A stretch of 64,000 bases of DNA from Anisakis pegreffii (taxonomy: Eukaryota; Nematoda; Chromadorea; Rhabditida; Anisakidae), in assembly GCA_035041965.1 (NCBI GenBank), contig JAPYMA010000655.1, positions 1 to 64,000 of the forward strand. Reading direction: 5' to 3'. The notes below the pieces were generated by a model. That model worked only from the letters and a program-made list of their open reading frames with translations, searched no databases and had not been told where the DNA came from. Position 1 is the first letter of the stretch. The number at the start of each line of letters is the position of its first letter. A program made the translations under genes and the position numbers. Below are positions 47,514 to 59,337 of this stretch, in pieces.

Positions 47514-47678
47514 ATTGCTTCATTAATGGAGACTGCATTGTTTGCGAAGAAATTTGAAGCATTGATGGGAACTTCAGAAACAATGGCACAAACAAAACAA
47601 TGGATATGGAAATTATTTCAATGGCTTGGGAAAAAAAGAAATACTCCGTTTGAGGATGATAATCATTGCGAGTTTTGA
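47514..47678 (+). CDS. Candidate terminal exon, unknown product
   Basis: After acceptor atggctgcag (ending 47513) a frame stays open for 54 codons to TGA: IASLMETALFAKKFEALMGT, QTKQWIWKLFQWLGKKRN, then DDNHCEF. It looks like the cytoplasmic tail of some protein but is not recognised. In another phase, the one compatible with the exon ending 46316, the same acceptor gives a short cysteine-containing tail (DCFINGDCIVCEEI), so it could also be an alternative last exon of that gene. Confidence 0.3.
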   Translation: MASLMETALFAKKFEALMGTSETMAQTKQWIWKLFQWLGKKRNTPFEDDNHCEF

Positions 47679-47788
47679 TTCAGAATGAACAATTATTTTA
47701 GGAATTAAAAGAATACATCAATCACTGACGAAAAGCAGCATTTGCAAAATAATAATGTTTTCATTTAATAGTAGTCAGGATAATAACA

Positions 47789-47845
<57 letters not shown>

Positions 47846-47913
47846 GTAGTAATAACGACACTAATAATGATAATAATAATAATAACCATAACAATAACAG
47901 TAATGATAATAAA
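47789..47913. repeat. (AAT)n microsatellite, interrupted
   Basis: About 18 pure AAT units (47789-47845) followed by degenerate AAT/GAT/AGT/AAC units to about 47913. Confidence 0.9.
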
Positions 47914-48461
47914 TGAAGACAGTAAAAATCGATTTAGCGAGACACTTTGCGGTTGACAAAAATTATTTAAATCTTTTGAGTCTTACAGCAGGACTACTCG
48001 AGGGTGATAAAGATTATAGCATAAATATAGTGATCATTATTTTAAATGTTTGAAGGTAAGTTTCCCCTTTGGGACTATAAATAAACGAGGACTACGAATG
48101 TGGCGATTAATTATTGACTTAAACATGAAAGAGTTCATAAAGAATTGATACCATCATAATGATGCAGAATATTAGCAATTGACTGTACAATTCAATTCAG
48201 GCAAATGCTGCAAATTTTCAAAACCAAAAAACTCAAAACTAATCAAGGAAATGTACAGTGTGGAGTAGCTGATTTTCATATTCATTTCAATACGCAAACA
48301 ACTATTGCAACTTAGCCAAAGTCGTCAACTACTGAAAAGATCCTATGACCTTAACAGTAAAAGTACTTCAGAGGTTAAGGAAGTACAAATTTTGTGTGAA
48401 TGTGCTGAATTTAAACTTTTCGCAGTCATTATTATTTCCTCTTAAACATGAACATGCAACT

Positions 48462-49060
48462 TTAAACTGCTCGAAGCTGGTTACAGTACACACAGTCTGT
48501 CGTAAGTACGTCTGAAATGATCATGCAGATCAGATGTTCAGGTCAGACCTGATGGTTAACATCACTAACCTTTTGCGTCCTCGGGTGTTGTGTTGTCGTG
48601 AACATTTTTGCATTCGAATTGCGTACATAAGATACCAACGGAATGCGCTGAGCCGCACAAGAGAAATGCCTCTTTAACGAACCACAAGAAATCAAATCTT
48701 TCAATAAGTTCATCATTTTCCGACGTAGTAAAATGCTCAAGAAAGCTCTCATCAGTGTATTTGTCCAACACTGTGTCATAAATGCGGTGTTTATGAGAAA
48801 ATCTTCCAAATGCGCTTCGACATGCAACCAATTGATCAACATTTGCTCTGAAATTGACAAATTCATCATTTGCAACCGAGAATAGCACACTTATTTGTAT
48901 CAGATGGAGAGGCGCAAACTCGTTTAAGAGCGTTTTCATTACTTTAAGGACGTTTTCATTACTTTTCGTAACTTTAAGAACATTTTCATTACCGCATAGT
49001 TCCTTGAAATTGAGTTCGATCACCAGAAAACACCAAAAATCAAGGAAACGTTTTTCACAA
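48462..49060 (-). CDS. Unrecognised protein, last two exons (5' end uncertain)
   Basis: The main exon runs from about 49060 to 48570 with an open frame of about 160 codons and ends GCAAAAG|GTTAGT. After a 58-bp intron ending gatcatttcag, exon 48511-48462 follows in phase and ends TAA. Residues include VIELNFKELCGNENVLKV, FSVANDEFVNFRANVDQL, RSAFGRFSHKHRIYDTVL, DFLWFVKEAFLLCGSAHS, CTQFECKNVHDNTTPED, and the tail DVLTTDCVYCNQLRAV. An in-frame duplication gives NENVLKV twice (NENVLKVTKSNENVLKV). Cysteines are spread through the C-terminal half. No domain recognised and no ATG near the 5' end, so there is at least one upstream exon. It lies just downstream of the 7TM receptor on the same strand. 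Confidence 0.5.
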
Positions 49061-49412
49061 GTCCTTCATTCAGTTTGGATTGTATCGTTTTTCATTTTAA
49101 ACTGAGCTCTCTCTTTCTCAGAAAAATTCTCGCATTTAAATTCTGCGTTTTAGTCTCTTTTTTCTCAAATTAAGTTTACCAGCTTTTGAAAATTTTTAAA
49201 AATTTCTCCCACTAGCGCCCCGCTGATGAATGTGCACGCAACTGATTTCGTGTTACACGACATCGCATCAACACTTATGCTGAATCTCTCGACTGCAACC
49301 TATCGCTTTCAAAGGAATTCGGTCAGATGATTGGAATTCAACTGAAATTGCGGCTGAAGTTTTTCAAAAGTTTTGATAACATCACCAAAACTTTTGTATT
49401 TCACAATCAGTT

Positions 49413-51563
49413 TTATGGCTGTTCAGTAGGAGCGATTTTTTGTTGTAGAAAATTATTTCTGAGAAATACTCGCGCAATTAACTGACGGAAGATGAAGCCA
49501 ATCCAACTGGTGAAACACGACAATAAAAGGCCAAATTCCGCAGATCGTCGAAAGTTGTCGATCGTTGTACCGCGTTCATTTGCGGGAACATTCCGTGTGC
49601 CTAGTGTTGCTGACATCCGATGGTTATCAATAACGCCCGTTGATGAAGCCTGTAAATCGATCATTTATTCCGAATACTCGAAGGATTTGCTGCACTTAAG
49701 TACATACGCTCACAAAATGTATTCTTAATTGAAGGGCAATTGCATCAGCACCTCATCGTCAGTGAACTGTATGAGCTCTTTTCATTCGCACTTAGTTTTA
49801 TATAGTTCAGTTCAGAGAGCATTTATTGATGAGCATTAACGTTCAGAAGAAAACTAGGATTCGGCATCTTACACATAGCATGAATCACGAGCAATTGACT
49901 AAAGAATTGAGCATGGACAAAGGAAAAAATTGCGACACTGTCTGTGCTCCGAAGAGACATTCTGGTGTGAGCAGATCAAAGCGTACATACATGTAAGAGT
50001 GCTAAAGTTCATATTGTGATGAATTCAGTTGCAAATTTCTCAAACAGAAACCAACTTTGACAATCAATCGTCGTTTGCGTGTTATTTTCACGAGTTCGAT
50101 CATCACCAAAACATAAATGACGAAATTCAGTAATACTGTTAATCCATTAAATATCGTATAATAGGTTCTCGAACCATTATTCAAGTATGCTTTCCAGTCA
50201 CCGGTCACACTGTATCCATAAGGGTTATAATACAACACCACATACCTTAAAATGGCCATATTTGGTATCGTTTTTAGAGTAGATTAGAGCTTTAATCTGT
50301 GAATGTTTTCATACATAAGCTAACGACAAGTAAACACCTAGTGGAAACAATCACAATTTTTGCTTCATGGAGTTTCGAAACAATGCATTGCGTGACAAGG
50401 AAATGAGTGAAAGAATGAAGTGCAGAATGATACAAGAAATGATCGATTGCATAACTCGAGATCAGTAACGAATTCGCTATTGAAAGATTTCGCATGGAAA
50501 ATGCATATAATGAAAGGTGTGTAACATTATTTCCAAAAGGTTTGTATTGAAACAAAGTGACGATAGATTAACGTAGTATACCATGGAAAGAGCGTCACTG
50601 AATACGCCTGCAATAGACCAATGAGCCACGCCACCGAACAGGCCAAATGTGATTGAAAACTTGTCAACGATCGAAATTTTATCGGCATTTTTATGCACAT
50701 CCATCTGGTGAACGTTACTACTACAGACAAATAGCAGCTGGCCCACCTGGAAGACGATACTAAGGTTCATCCACATAATCAGTTGATATTGAGTGATAAG
50801 AAATTAAATGTTTCGGTAACAGGCTTTATTATGATCAGCATTGATCAATGATGAACAAATTCGTAACGAAAATCTGGAACCCTCTTCTGGCTTCAAAGAC
50901 TCTCGAATTCGAATGTGCATTCTCACCGTCATCTGACTATAAGAGCCCAACAAATGAGAAATGATTGCTCTGCACATCTTCGTGAATGGTCCACGTTTAA
51001 GACTCTCCAGTTTTGTTTCAAGGAACTATGAGAAGGCATATTGAATCAAGGAATTCCCATTTTATCAACATGCGAAAATAAATAACCCATTCGAAGGACA
51101 TTTTCCCACTCGAACGATTTGAAATTGAATGCATTTTTTTCAAAATTATCCAAACTATCAAACAGTGAAAAACATTTCACTGATATCACTGAAAAACATC
51201 AAAGTTTCACTGATATTCAGCGATTATTCAAAACATAAACTGAATTTAAATATTAGAAAAAGAAACTAACCATGTGAAATTAATAAAAATGTTCACAAAA
51301 ATTCGCTGACCAGGCGTTGTTATCTCACTATGTGTGAGCACCACCGCACCACCCCAAATACCGTATTGGAGTAACAAAAGAATGTCGACTGCAGAAAAAT
51401 GTGCAATAAAATAGAATCCTGGATAGGCATTCCACAATTGAACACATGAGAAAATTTCGGCCACGTGCAACAGAATTCCCAGTGAAGCAAATAGTACGTA
51501 AAATATGCCTACGGCAAGATCAATTCCTGATGAGACTACAAATAGAGAATACGTTGCTGACAT
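49413..51563 (-). CDS. Nematode 7TM chemoreceptor-like GPCR, copy A
   Basis: Exons 5' to 3': 51563-51271 (ATG MSATYSLFVVSSGIDLAVG), 50746-50573, 50245-50056, 49649 to either 49487 (donor C|GTCAGT) or the stop at 49413. All junctions are in phase. Exon 1 gives TM1 and TM2 (GIFYVLFASLGILLHVAEIF; AVDILLLLQYGIWGG). Exons 1/2 meet in TM3, followed by TFTRWMCIKMPIKFRS, the position of the DRY-like motif and conserved proline. TM4 and loop include LLQAYSVTLFPWY; TM5 is TIFNGLTVLLNFVIYVLVMI; exon 4 has TM6 (FGLLLSCFTSWIGFIF). Class is rhodopsin-like and most like the large nematode serpentine chemoreceptor families; I cannot assign Srx, Srt or Srw. It is a paralogue of the 61.8-63.8 kb gene, with the same intron positions and phases. 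No TM7 exon was found: the acceptor-linked stretches at 49353-49268 or 49420-49300 give hydrophilic tails. It may be decayed, or TM7 was missed. Confidence 0.7.
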
Positions 51564-52362
51564 CGAATCAGGCTGGCAGCATTGAGGTCTTCAATGGAGC
51601 TGAGTGTGAGGTTAGCTTGAAAGCGCTCGATGAAGGTGAACACATGACACACCTCTCATTAGCAATTCACGGCATCTCTAATTTGATTTGACGTCTCAAC
51701 GCATGATTGCTTTATTATATTATGCAAACTGTTAAAAGCATGCGAGTTCACTGGGCGATGTAAAAAAATATGCTGAAATGGCTGAAATATAAAAAAACGT
51801 TGAAAACATGTAAAAACTCTTGTTTCACTTGTTCATTTCCCTTAAACCTAGCAAATAGTTCGCATCCAGGTTATATTTGACCTCGAAAAATGTCCGAAAG
51901 TGTTTTTTCATGAAAATCTTCAAGAGTTATTGAAAAAGAACTGATGAATTTTCAATTGTGAAAGCTTTTGTGAACGTATCATCCATAGCTCGGCGGCGCT
52001 AATTTTAATGTAAAGTATCTACATTGATCAATTTGCGCATTGTTCTGGAATGATTAGAGGCACTATATTCAAACTAACGTTGTTCTCAGGTTTGCCAAGA
52101 AAAATCTTCATTTCATCACACCGTTCAGTTCTCAAGATTCCATAGTTTCAGAAACTAAATACCTTTTTGGGCGATATCACATACAACTGGGAAGATAGCC
52201 GATTTCTTGAAGGTATCTCACGTAGCTAGACAGCGGTATTCATTTCATTACACTACAGCTTTACCGATCAACCTATCATTTATATCTATTTATATTCTCT
52301 TTTGATATAATATTATGTTTAATCGTTGTTTTTTTTTTAATTGATGCAATATCAGTGTTCAG

Positions 52363-52702
52363 AGGATCTCACAGGACAACTGCTTTAACAATCTTTTGGT
52401 TTCTCCGAAACTCGACAAAGAAAAACTTTCAAGGCTTTTATGCCATGCAGGAACACGTGAGAAGCTGACAGAATAAAATCTCACCGTGATTGAAAGCAAA
52501 AAAAAACGAATTAAGGAATCTGGAAAATCCGATGATGTGGAGAAACAATCATGTTACTCGGCTCAGCTGAGAAGAGCTAGCGTGAAGATGGTGACCATCT
52601 TAGTGCGTGCTAATGAATGTATTGATCAGTGGAGATACAGTAATTGAAGCGAACGCTGCCGAGCAACTGAGATACCTTCAGGAGATCAGCTGTCTCTTGT
52701 AA
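52363..52702 (+). pseudogene. Coding-like sequence with in-frame stop and frameshift, unknown
   Basis: After acceptor cagtgttcag (ending 52362) a plausible protein frame runs (RISQDNCFNNLLVSPKLDKE, LSRLLCHAGTREKLTE), hits TAA at 52474, continues in the same frame (LTVIESKKKRIKESGKSDDV, QLRRASVKMVTILVRANECI) to TGA at 52645, and shifts by one to DTVIEANAAEQLRYLQEISC until 52702, just before GTAAGC. The continuity across a single stop and one shift suggests a recently dead gene or element ORF. Not recognised. Confidence 0.35.
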
Positions 52703-53113
52703 GGTAAGCAAAACTGCCCGACAGCCTACTAGTGTTCTAAAGGAATATGGTGAAAAAAGTTATATTGTTGTAAAGAACATCAAGTGAATTGCACATTGTT
52801 GAAGCGGTTTCATTACTGTCTTAATCTCCCATCGAAACAGTGCATTGGAAGGTATTAGTCCTCACATGGTGTTCAGATAAACATCTTATTCACACCTTTG
52901 AAGTCATATTCTATGGTATTCCATTCGGATATTGTTGATCATATCGATACATGCAAGCCGGGATACTTTATATTATCCATTTAGCAGTTTTCTTAATGCT
53001 GTTCTTAAGCACCTTGTTGCTAGAATGCGATTTGCTCATCAGAGTGATTCGACTGCATTGAAATTAAAGATGTTGAACATCTCAATTGCGTCAATCACCT
53101 CTTCTTGACTCAG

Positions 53114-53417
53114 GCTGATTATGATATCAATGAAGAGCCTGTTTAAGAAGCAATCAACTATCATTCTTGATAGATCCTTATGCTCTAGCAAAAGCAAAAG
53201 TTCCAAATCGGAACTTCCTTTTCGTGATTCAATTTCAATGATACAACGTCAAATGATCAGAGATCAAAACCAATTACGATGTTGTTTACTCAATACATTG
53301 CAATTTCGCAATAGCCTTCTGTACGCACTGTGTCAACAAACGTCAAACGACGTTCCATGCTTACAATGCTTTAAACACGCACGTGTACACCTACGCACGC
53401 TCGCATCCGAAGCATGA
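53114..53417 (+). CDS. Candidate terminal exon, serine/lysine-rich then cysteine-containing, unknown
   Basis: Follows acceptor cttgactcag (ending 53113) and stays open for about 100 codons to TGA: MISMKSLFKKQSTIILDRSL, CSSKSKSSKSELPFRDSISM, RQMIRDQNQLRCCLLNTLQF, then CLQCFKHARVHLRTLASEA. Composition is less AT-driven than surrounding frames. There is no recognised domain. It may be the 3' exon of the plus-strand sequence at 52363-52702, but I see no phase-proven join. Confidence 0.35.
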
Positions 53418-53669
53418 CACTCAGGATTCACGAGACCTCTGCATCTCTACTTTCTCGTATATTCCCATGCTGTATTCCTTCTCACTAGTCTTCGCGATGC
53501 TATTTCGATAATTCTCGACCAGTTGATAATAACAAACACCCCGCCTATCAATTGATTTTTACCACATCTAACCCCACCAACATGCTAAAATCGCTTTCAA
53601 TTCTGCTAACAAAATTTTACGATTGCTTCCATTTGATACATTTACATGAATAAATTTCTGATTTATTTT

Positions 53670-53767
53670 TACAAATTTCAGTTCATTTGATTTACTCCTA
53701 TGTATTTCAATTCATTCGATTTATTCTTATAAATTTCAATTCATTTGATTTATTCCTATAAATTTCC
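53670..53767. repeat. Left subterminal 27-bp tandem repeats
   Basis: About three and a half copies of ATAAATTTCAATTCATTTGA plus TTTATTC, the inverted counterpart of the array at 59338-59575. The copies differ by one to five bases. Confidence 0.85.
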
Positions 53768-54318
53768 ATGCAGTTCCATCCTCCCTTGATAATCTAAGAC
53801 TTAATGTACCTCCGAACTTCATCTGCATGCTGCAATGAAACAGCTTCGAAGATTTTGGAGAATGTTTTCGACGAACTATCAATTTTTTTCGAACATATTG
53901 GAATTCATCGACTAGCTGTATAACATAGTAATGTATAAATGCTCTGTCGTTCTGATCGTAAATGTGATCAGAAATGTGCACTCTGTGAATTTAATTGATC
54001 TGTTGATCGGACCATAGCAATTGATCACCACAGATCATATCACAGTGACTGCTTCACACATAACATTGATAGTCATTTACTTCTGTTATGAATGTTTTAT
54101 GCGGTGTAGTGATGCATCTTTGCTTATGTTATTCACGATTTTAATATCAGTGATACTTTGTTAATATTTTATTACCATTGAAATACACCCGCTATAATTG
54201 GTATCGAATGTCAGTTGCTCGTAAGGCAACTTATCGGTGATAATCGTATTGAATCGCTCGGATTGTTTTGAAATGAAATTGATGAAAGCTGCGAATTATT
54301 CATTTAATTTTGTTCCAG

Positions 54319-54388
54319 ATGTGTACACTGCTGGGGAAAAAAGTGACAGCATCAGCGATGCGTCACTGCGGATCACCTTAAACCGAAG
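54319..54388 (+). other. Candidate internal exon within the 6-kb element
   Basis: Acceptor attttgttccag and donor CCGAAG|GTGAGG bracket 70 bases open in one convincing frame (VYTAGEKSDSISDASLRITL then NR). Splice sites are both near consensus. No partner exon is proven; it could belong to the element's own gene or a captured host fragment. Confidence 0.35.
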
Positions 54389-56204
54389 GTGAGGAATTAA
54401 ATCATTTGTGTGATGATTTAGTTTGTTACTTTGCGGGTTGAAATGACTTGTTTGTCAATCGGTCATGTTAATTTCTCGTGATCTGATATAATTTACCGTA
54501 TATTCAGTGAATATGATGGATAACGTTTGGATGGACTGTGTTTTTAGTTGGATGGAGAGTGTTTGGACGATTTTTCTTCGACGGATACGTTCTCGATGAA
54601 TGGTGTTCGATGATAGACGATAACAGCTCGCGATGACAAGGAAATAGCAATATCAAAACAACAACAACATAATATAAGGTATCAAAATCACTATCAAAAT
54701 TACAAGAACCGTACCACAACAAGCGAATAATATGACAAGAAAGCGCGTGGAAGCGCAAGGTTAGGAGTCAGAACTTTATTTTCTTTTCAATAGGACTTGA
54801 ATAAATGATCCGGAGTTGAACAACTCCTCATTTTTTATTACTTATTTTCACTTCTGTTAGAGCTTAGAGTCCAAGAATAAAATTAAGCCGTGGTCAGTGA
54901 CCACTTTTTTGCATGCTTTATCACTTTATTCTTTAATTCATTTATGAATATTGTAAATTATTTTGTATATGTAGAATAGTTAATTACATGTAAATCAAAC
55001 TTTATTTGTGACCAACTTGTTCAAATGAGATGACAATACAGTGATGGATAGTGTGATGCATTGTTGAATTTTATGAAACTTGTTATTGTTAATCGAAATT
55101 TTTTTACGAAGATATTAATGATGCGTCGTTTGTTTTAACTGGGGGGTTTTTTAGGGATTTTTAATGCAGTTGTTAATATTAGTTGCGCTGTTATTGTATT
55201 ATGTTATTGTTGTTACTGTAATTATCACTGTATTGTCATGGGCTAAGAAGTTTAGCGGGCAGTAGAAGTTTAGTGGTCCTCTAATAGATGGTGATTCTAA
55301 ACTTTAATGAAAATTCTCTAAACTTTTCAGTCAACCCAATTGAAAATGAGAAAATGTCATATGAGAGAATTCGATATCAAAGGAAAATTGTATTATTGAA
55401 TTTTGTTTTCCATTTATTCTTTGATATTGTGAAGTAATTGATTTGTATATATGTACTGATGTTTAATGTCACAAATTCTCATGTATTTCAATATTTATTT
55501 ATTTATTCATTTTGTATATTTATCATTGTTGTCAACATTATGAACTTTTTTGTAAGGGTTGTGGGTAGGGCGAAGGAGGGATGCGGCACGTAATGACCCG
55601 CTTAACTCTGGAGCCAGAGGTAGGGACTTGGACTTCATATTGATATGGCCTGTCCCACCTAATTGAAATTCTTTTTCATTTTGTGCACCTCCCTAATCAC
55701 TCCCCCAATATGGACTCGATTACGTGTTGGACTCTAGCATAGATACAAGACTAGTACATATGCTGATATCTATTGAAGTAGTTGTGACAGATTTCACTCA
55801 ATTTGATTTAAATTAGTGCTAATTGACACAAAACTGATTTGACTTAGCTTGACAATTGAAGCACACTGATTGTGAGTTGAAATTCTGAAACTGCATAAAT
55901 GCAGTTTTTCCATGAGTTGACGCATCGCTTAGTGGACTTGGGATTGTTTGAGATTGACCAACCTTGATTTGAATCTAACCTTGAGCTCACTTAATTCATT
56001 AAACTTGACCTGGACTTGAATTGACCTGGCGAAACCTTAGGCATGCAATTCAAAATAGAGCTTAGTCATCTGCGCACAACCCGATGGTAGTAACATAGTG
56101 AACTCGTAGCTCAGGAACAGGGTCTCGGAACTGGTCGCTTCGTTAGAGGTAGAGTCTCGCATAAGAGAATATTTGTTTAGCTTGTTGCGGGAGGAACTGC
56201 AGCA
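54389..56204. other. Interior of the 6-kb element, AT-rich with a G+C-richer patch
   Basis: No gene recognised. About 55555-55700 is less AT-rich (GGGTAGGGCGAAGGAGGGAT, CTCTGGAGCCAGAGG is a short palindrome). About 55780-56040 repeats the words TTGACTT/TTGAACT/GACCTTGA many times, resembling a degenerate short-period repeat. A short frame at 56270-56037 extends into the first 390-bp unit and is not gene-like. Confidence 0.3.
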
Positions 56205-57648
56205 AGTATGGATATTAGTTACACTGGCATGTGAAAAGAAGAGATATATCCCTATAAAAATGAGCTTCACAAACGTAGGGTATGAATCGCCTTATGAAGT
56301 TAGCGGTAGGTCTGGAAAGTTCGCCTGGACCACTCATCCTGTAGAGTCGAGTCGCTGACTGGTGACTCGAAGTCTCAGGTGTTTGTGGTTACTCGCCGAA
56401 GCTTATCTATTAGCTAGTGTCATGATGGCATTCATACAAATCTATGATGATATCCTTATGTCCCTTGCCAGTGTAGTTATCATTCATCACTTGTGCTACT
56501 AAGATACTCGATAACCCCTTACAATCCAATCGAATGGTCTAAAGATATCCTATTTAAAATAACTTATGAGTTAGTTTCTGGGAGAGCTATCATCAGGTGT
56601 TGATAATGGCTGTACTGGCATATCAAATGAAGAAAATATCCCCTAAAAATTGAGTTTCACTAACGTAGGGTATGAATCGCCTTATGAAGTTAGCGGTAGG
56701 TCTGGAAAGTTCGCCTGGACCACTCATCCTGTAGAGTCGAGTCGCTGACTGGTGACTCGAAGTCTCAGGTGTTTGTGGTTACTCGCCGAAGCTTATCTAT
56801 TAGCTAGTGTCATGATGGCATTCATACAAATCTATGATGATTTCCTTATGTCCCTTGCCAGTGTAGTTATCATTCATCACTTGTGCTACTAAGATACTCG
56901 ATAACCCCTTACAATCCAATCGAATGGTCTAAAGATATCCTATTTAAAATAACTTATGAGTTAGTTTCTGGGAGAGCTATCATCAGGTGTTGATAATGGC
57001 TGTACTGGCATATCAAATGAAGAAAATATTCCCTAAAAATTGAGTTTCACTAACGTAGGGTATGAATCGCCTTATGAAGTTAGCGGTAGGTCTGGAAAGT
57101 TCGCCTGGACCACTCATCCTGTAGAGTCGAGTCGCTGACTGGTGACTCGAAGTCTCAGGTGTTTGTGGTTACTCGCCGAAGCTTATCTATTAGCTAGTGT
57201 CATGATGGCATTCATACAAATCTATGATGATTTCCTTATGTCCCTTGCCAGTGTAGTTATCATTCATCACTTGTGCTACTAAGATACTCGATAACCCCTT
57301 ACAATCCAATCGAATGGTCTAAAGATATCCTATTTAAAATAACTTATGAGTTAGTTTCTGGGAGAGCTATCATCAGGTGTTGATAATGGCTGTACTGGCA
57401 TATCAAATGAAGAAAATATTCCCTAAAAATTGAGTTTCACTAACGTAGGGTATGAATCGCCTTATGAAGTTAGCGGTAGGTCTGGAAAGTTCGCCTGGAC
57501 CACTCATCCTGTAGAGTCGAGTCGCTGACTGGTGACTCGAAGTCTCAGGTGTTTGTGGTTACTCGCCGAAGCTTATCTATTAGCTAGTGTCATGATGGCA
57601 TTCATACAATTCTATGATGATATCCTTATGTCCCTTGCCAGTGCAGTT
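56205..57648. repeat. 390-bp tandem repeat, about 3.7 copies
   Basis: The period is exactly 390 bp: the phrase GTAGGGTATGAATCGCCTTA recurs at intervals of 390 (56276, 56666, 57056, 57446). Copies 2 and 3 are almost identical and the first begins with a more diverged 55-bp partial. The last breaks off after CCCTTGCCAGTG at about 57642. Inner landmarks are GGTCTGGAAAGTTCGCCTGG, GTAGAGTCGAGTCGCTGACT and GGTGACTCGAAGTCTCAGG. No long open frame and no recognisable tRNA or rRNA. High identity means recent amplification or gene conversion. Confidence 0.95.
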
Positions 57649-59235
57649 ATTGTCTGTCGTAAGTGCTAATAATTTACTTAATAAGTCATTGCTTCCGTTT
57701 TTAATAATAGAGCAGTTTGGTGAGCTTATGTCACGGGCTAGGGTTGAATTGGATGAATATGGTTTGGTCTGTGCATAGAGGTTAGAATTTTCTTTTGGTT
57801 TTTAGCACAGCGTCTTCTTAGGATTGGAATGAATTGATCTGTAAGTTATAAAGATAGGGTTTTTGAAGTGGCGTTTTCGGGGTAACATCATTATATTTTC
57901 TCAAACTTTATCATTCGAGCACCCAGTTGATAACTTGAGTAACTGAAAGCCGGGTAGCATTCCTCGTATTCCTTTAATATTTTGTAAAGGAATCTCGGCT
58001 TCACTCAGCATTAGGTTGGCTCGACCTCAGACTACTTTTCTATTCGTCGCATTCGATGAGTTTAAGATTGTCGTGGCATGCCATGACGGCAGTGTGTTCA
58101 TCCCTGCTGTAATCGTCCATCCTTCGTCAGCTTTTTCTTCCAAACGTAGTAACGGATTAGGTAACCGTACTGGGTCATTTGGGGTACTTCAATAAGTTTG
58201 ACTTTGAATGAATAATACGCTACAATTATTAGAAATATTCCTTTGTGGTTCAATCTGATGATAACAAATTTATCACGCTAGAGCAGCGTTCTACTTGGCG
58301 ATAATGCATGAAGCAAATTGAAGCCATCCGTTCACCGTGACGATGAGGAATTGGTCACCGTTATGAATTAATGTGCTGATGTTTCTTTCTGTCATACTGT
58401 ACTATTTGTGATATTATGATAATGTGATTGGTTGTATGCCGTGATGTGGTATTTGTTGTATATTGTGATATTTATATGCTGCAATGTGATATGTGTTGCA
58501 TGTTTTTATGTTTTCATTTGTGATCTGAAATATGTGAAAGGAGTAAAAGTTTTGGGGAGGGGGGTGTTGCTATGTTTTCGTTTATTTTCCTTGTTGTTTT
58601 TCTTTTTCGAAAGAGCTTTTTATGGAACTTCGTCTTCCAGCCACTTCGTGTGGTCAAAAGAGCTCTTTCAAAAGTGCTGTCCAGCTAGCGAATGGCTATT
58701 GCTTGCGTTTTTCTGTAGACTACGGATGAACAAATCAAAATTTAACTTTCGGATGGGGGAATTTGAGTCTAATTGTGGCAGCAAGTCAGTGGTTGTGGAA
58801 TCGTAGGATATATGGGGTGCAGCAAGCATACAGCAGTTGTTCATTAGCTGGGCGGTATTTGATTCAGCCTGATTTCCAGTTGGGGTTGCTGGTGTCTATG
58901 AAAGTCTTGGGCAGGTTTGGGGTGCAGTCTCAGTTATTTGGGGTAGACGGAATTTGTCCCTCCCGAAAATAAGTTCAAACTGGAAGTCAGGCTTTTCTTC
59001 TCTGGGCCTCTGGTCGTGAAACGGCACTTCAGAACCCGTCTGGCGACCAGTTGGCCCCTTGAAAAACGTTCAGGCGTTTGGTTTGCGACGGATATTTCCA
59101 GGATTTTTTGAATTCCCGCTTTTAAGATGAAGCCAATTACTATAGCCGTGCCAAGTTGCCACGTTTGAAAGCAAGCCAAATTCACATTGCTTGTTACTTT
59201 CATTCGCCTGTTTCAAGATTTTTACCCATTTGTGA
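57649..59235. other. Right interior of the 6-kb element, less AT-rich, unassigned frames
   Basis: Open frames exist at 58432-58806 on plus (hydrophobic first half, then SSSHFVWSKELFQKCCPASE) and 59303-58934 on minus in two overlapping phases, one continuing from the TIR segment YCNETASKILENVF into HKWVKILKQANESNKQCEF and SNVATWHGYSNWLHLKSGNS. No domain recognised. These are the most likely places for any element-encoded protein, probably decayed. Confidence 0.3.
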
Positions 59236-59337
59236 ACGAAGACATTCTCCAAAATCTTAGAAGCTGTTTCATTGCAGTATGCAGATGAAATTCGGGGGTA
59301 CACTAAGTCTTAGATTATCAAGGGAGAATGGAACTGC

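Noticed and set aside
51446..51691. Plus-strand frame over 51.5 kb
   Set aside because: Antisense to the first exon of receptor A.
56276..57640. tRNA or 5S rRNA genes inside the 390-bp repeat
   Set aside because: No A-box/B-box pair at tRNA spacing, no GGTTCGAATCC-type T-loop and no 5S-like sequence; also no SL RNA sequence was seen.
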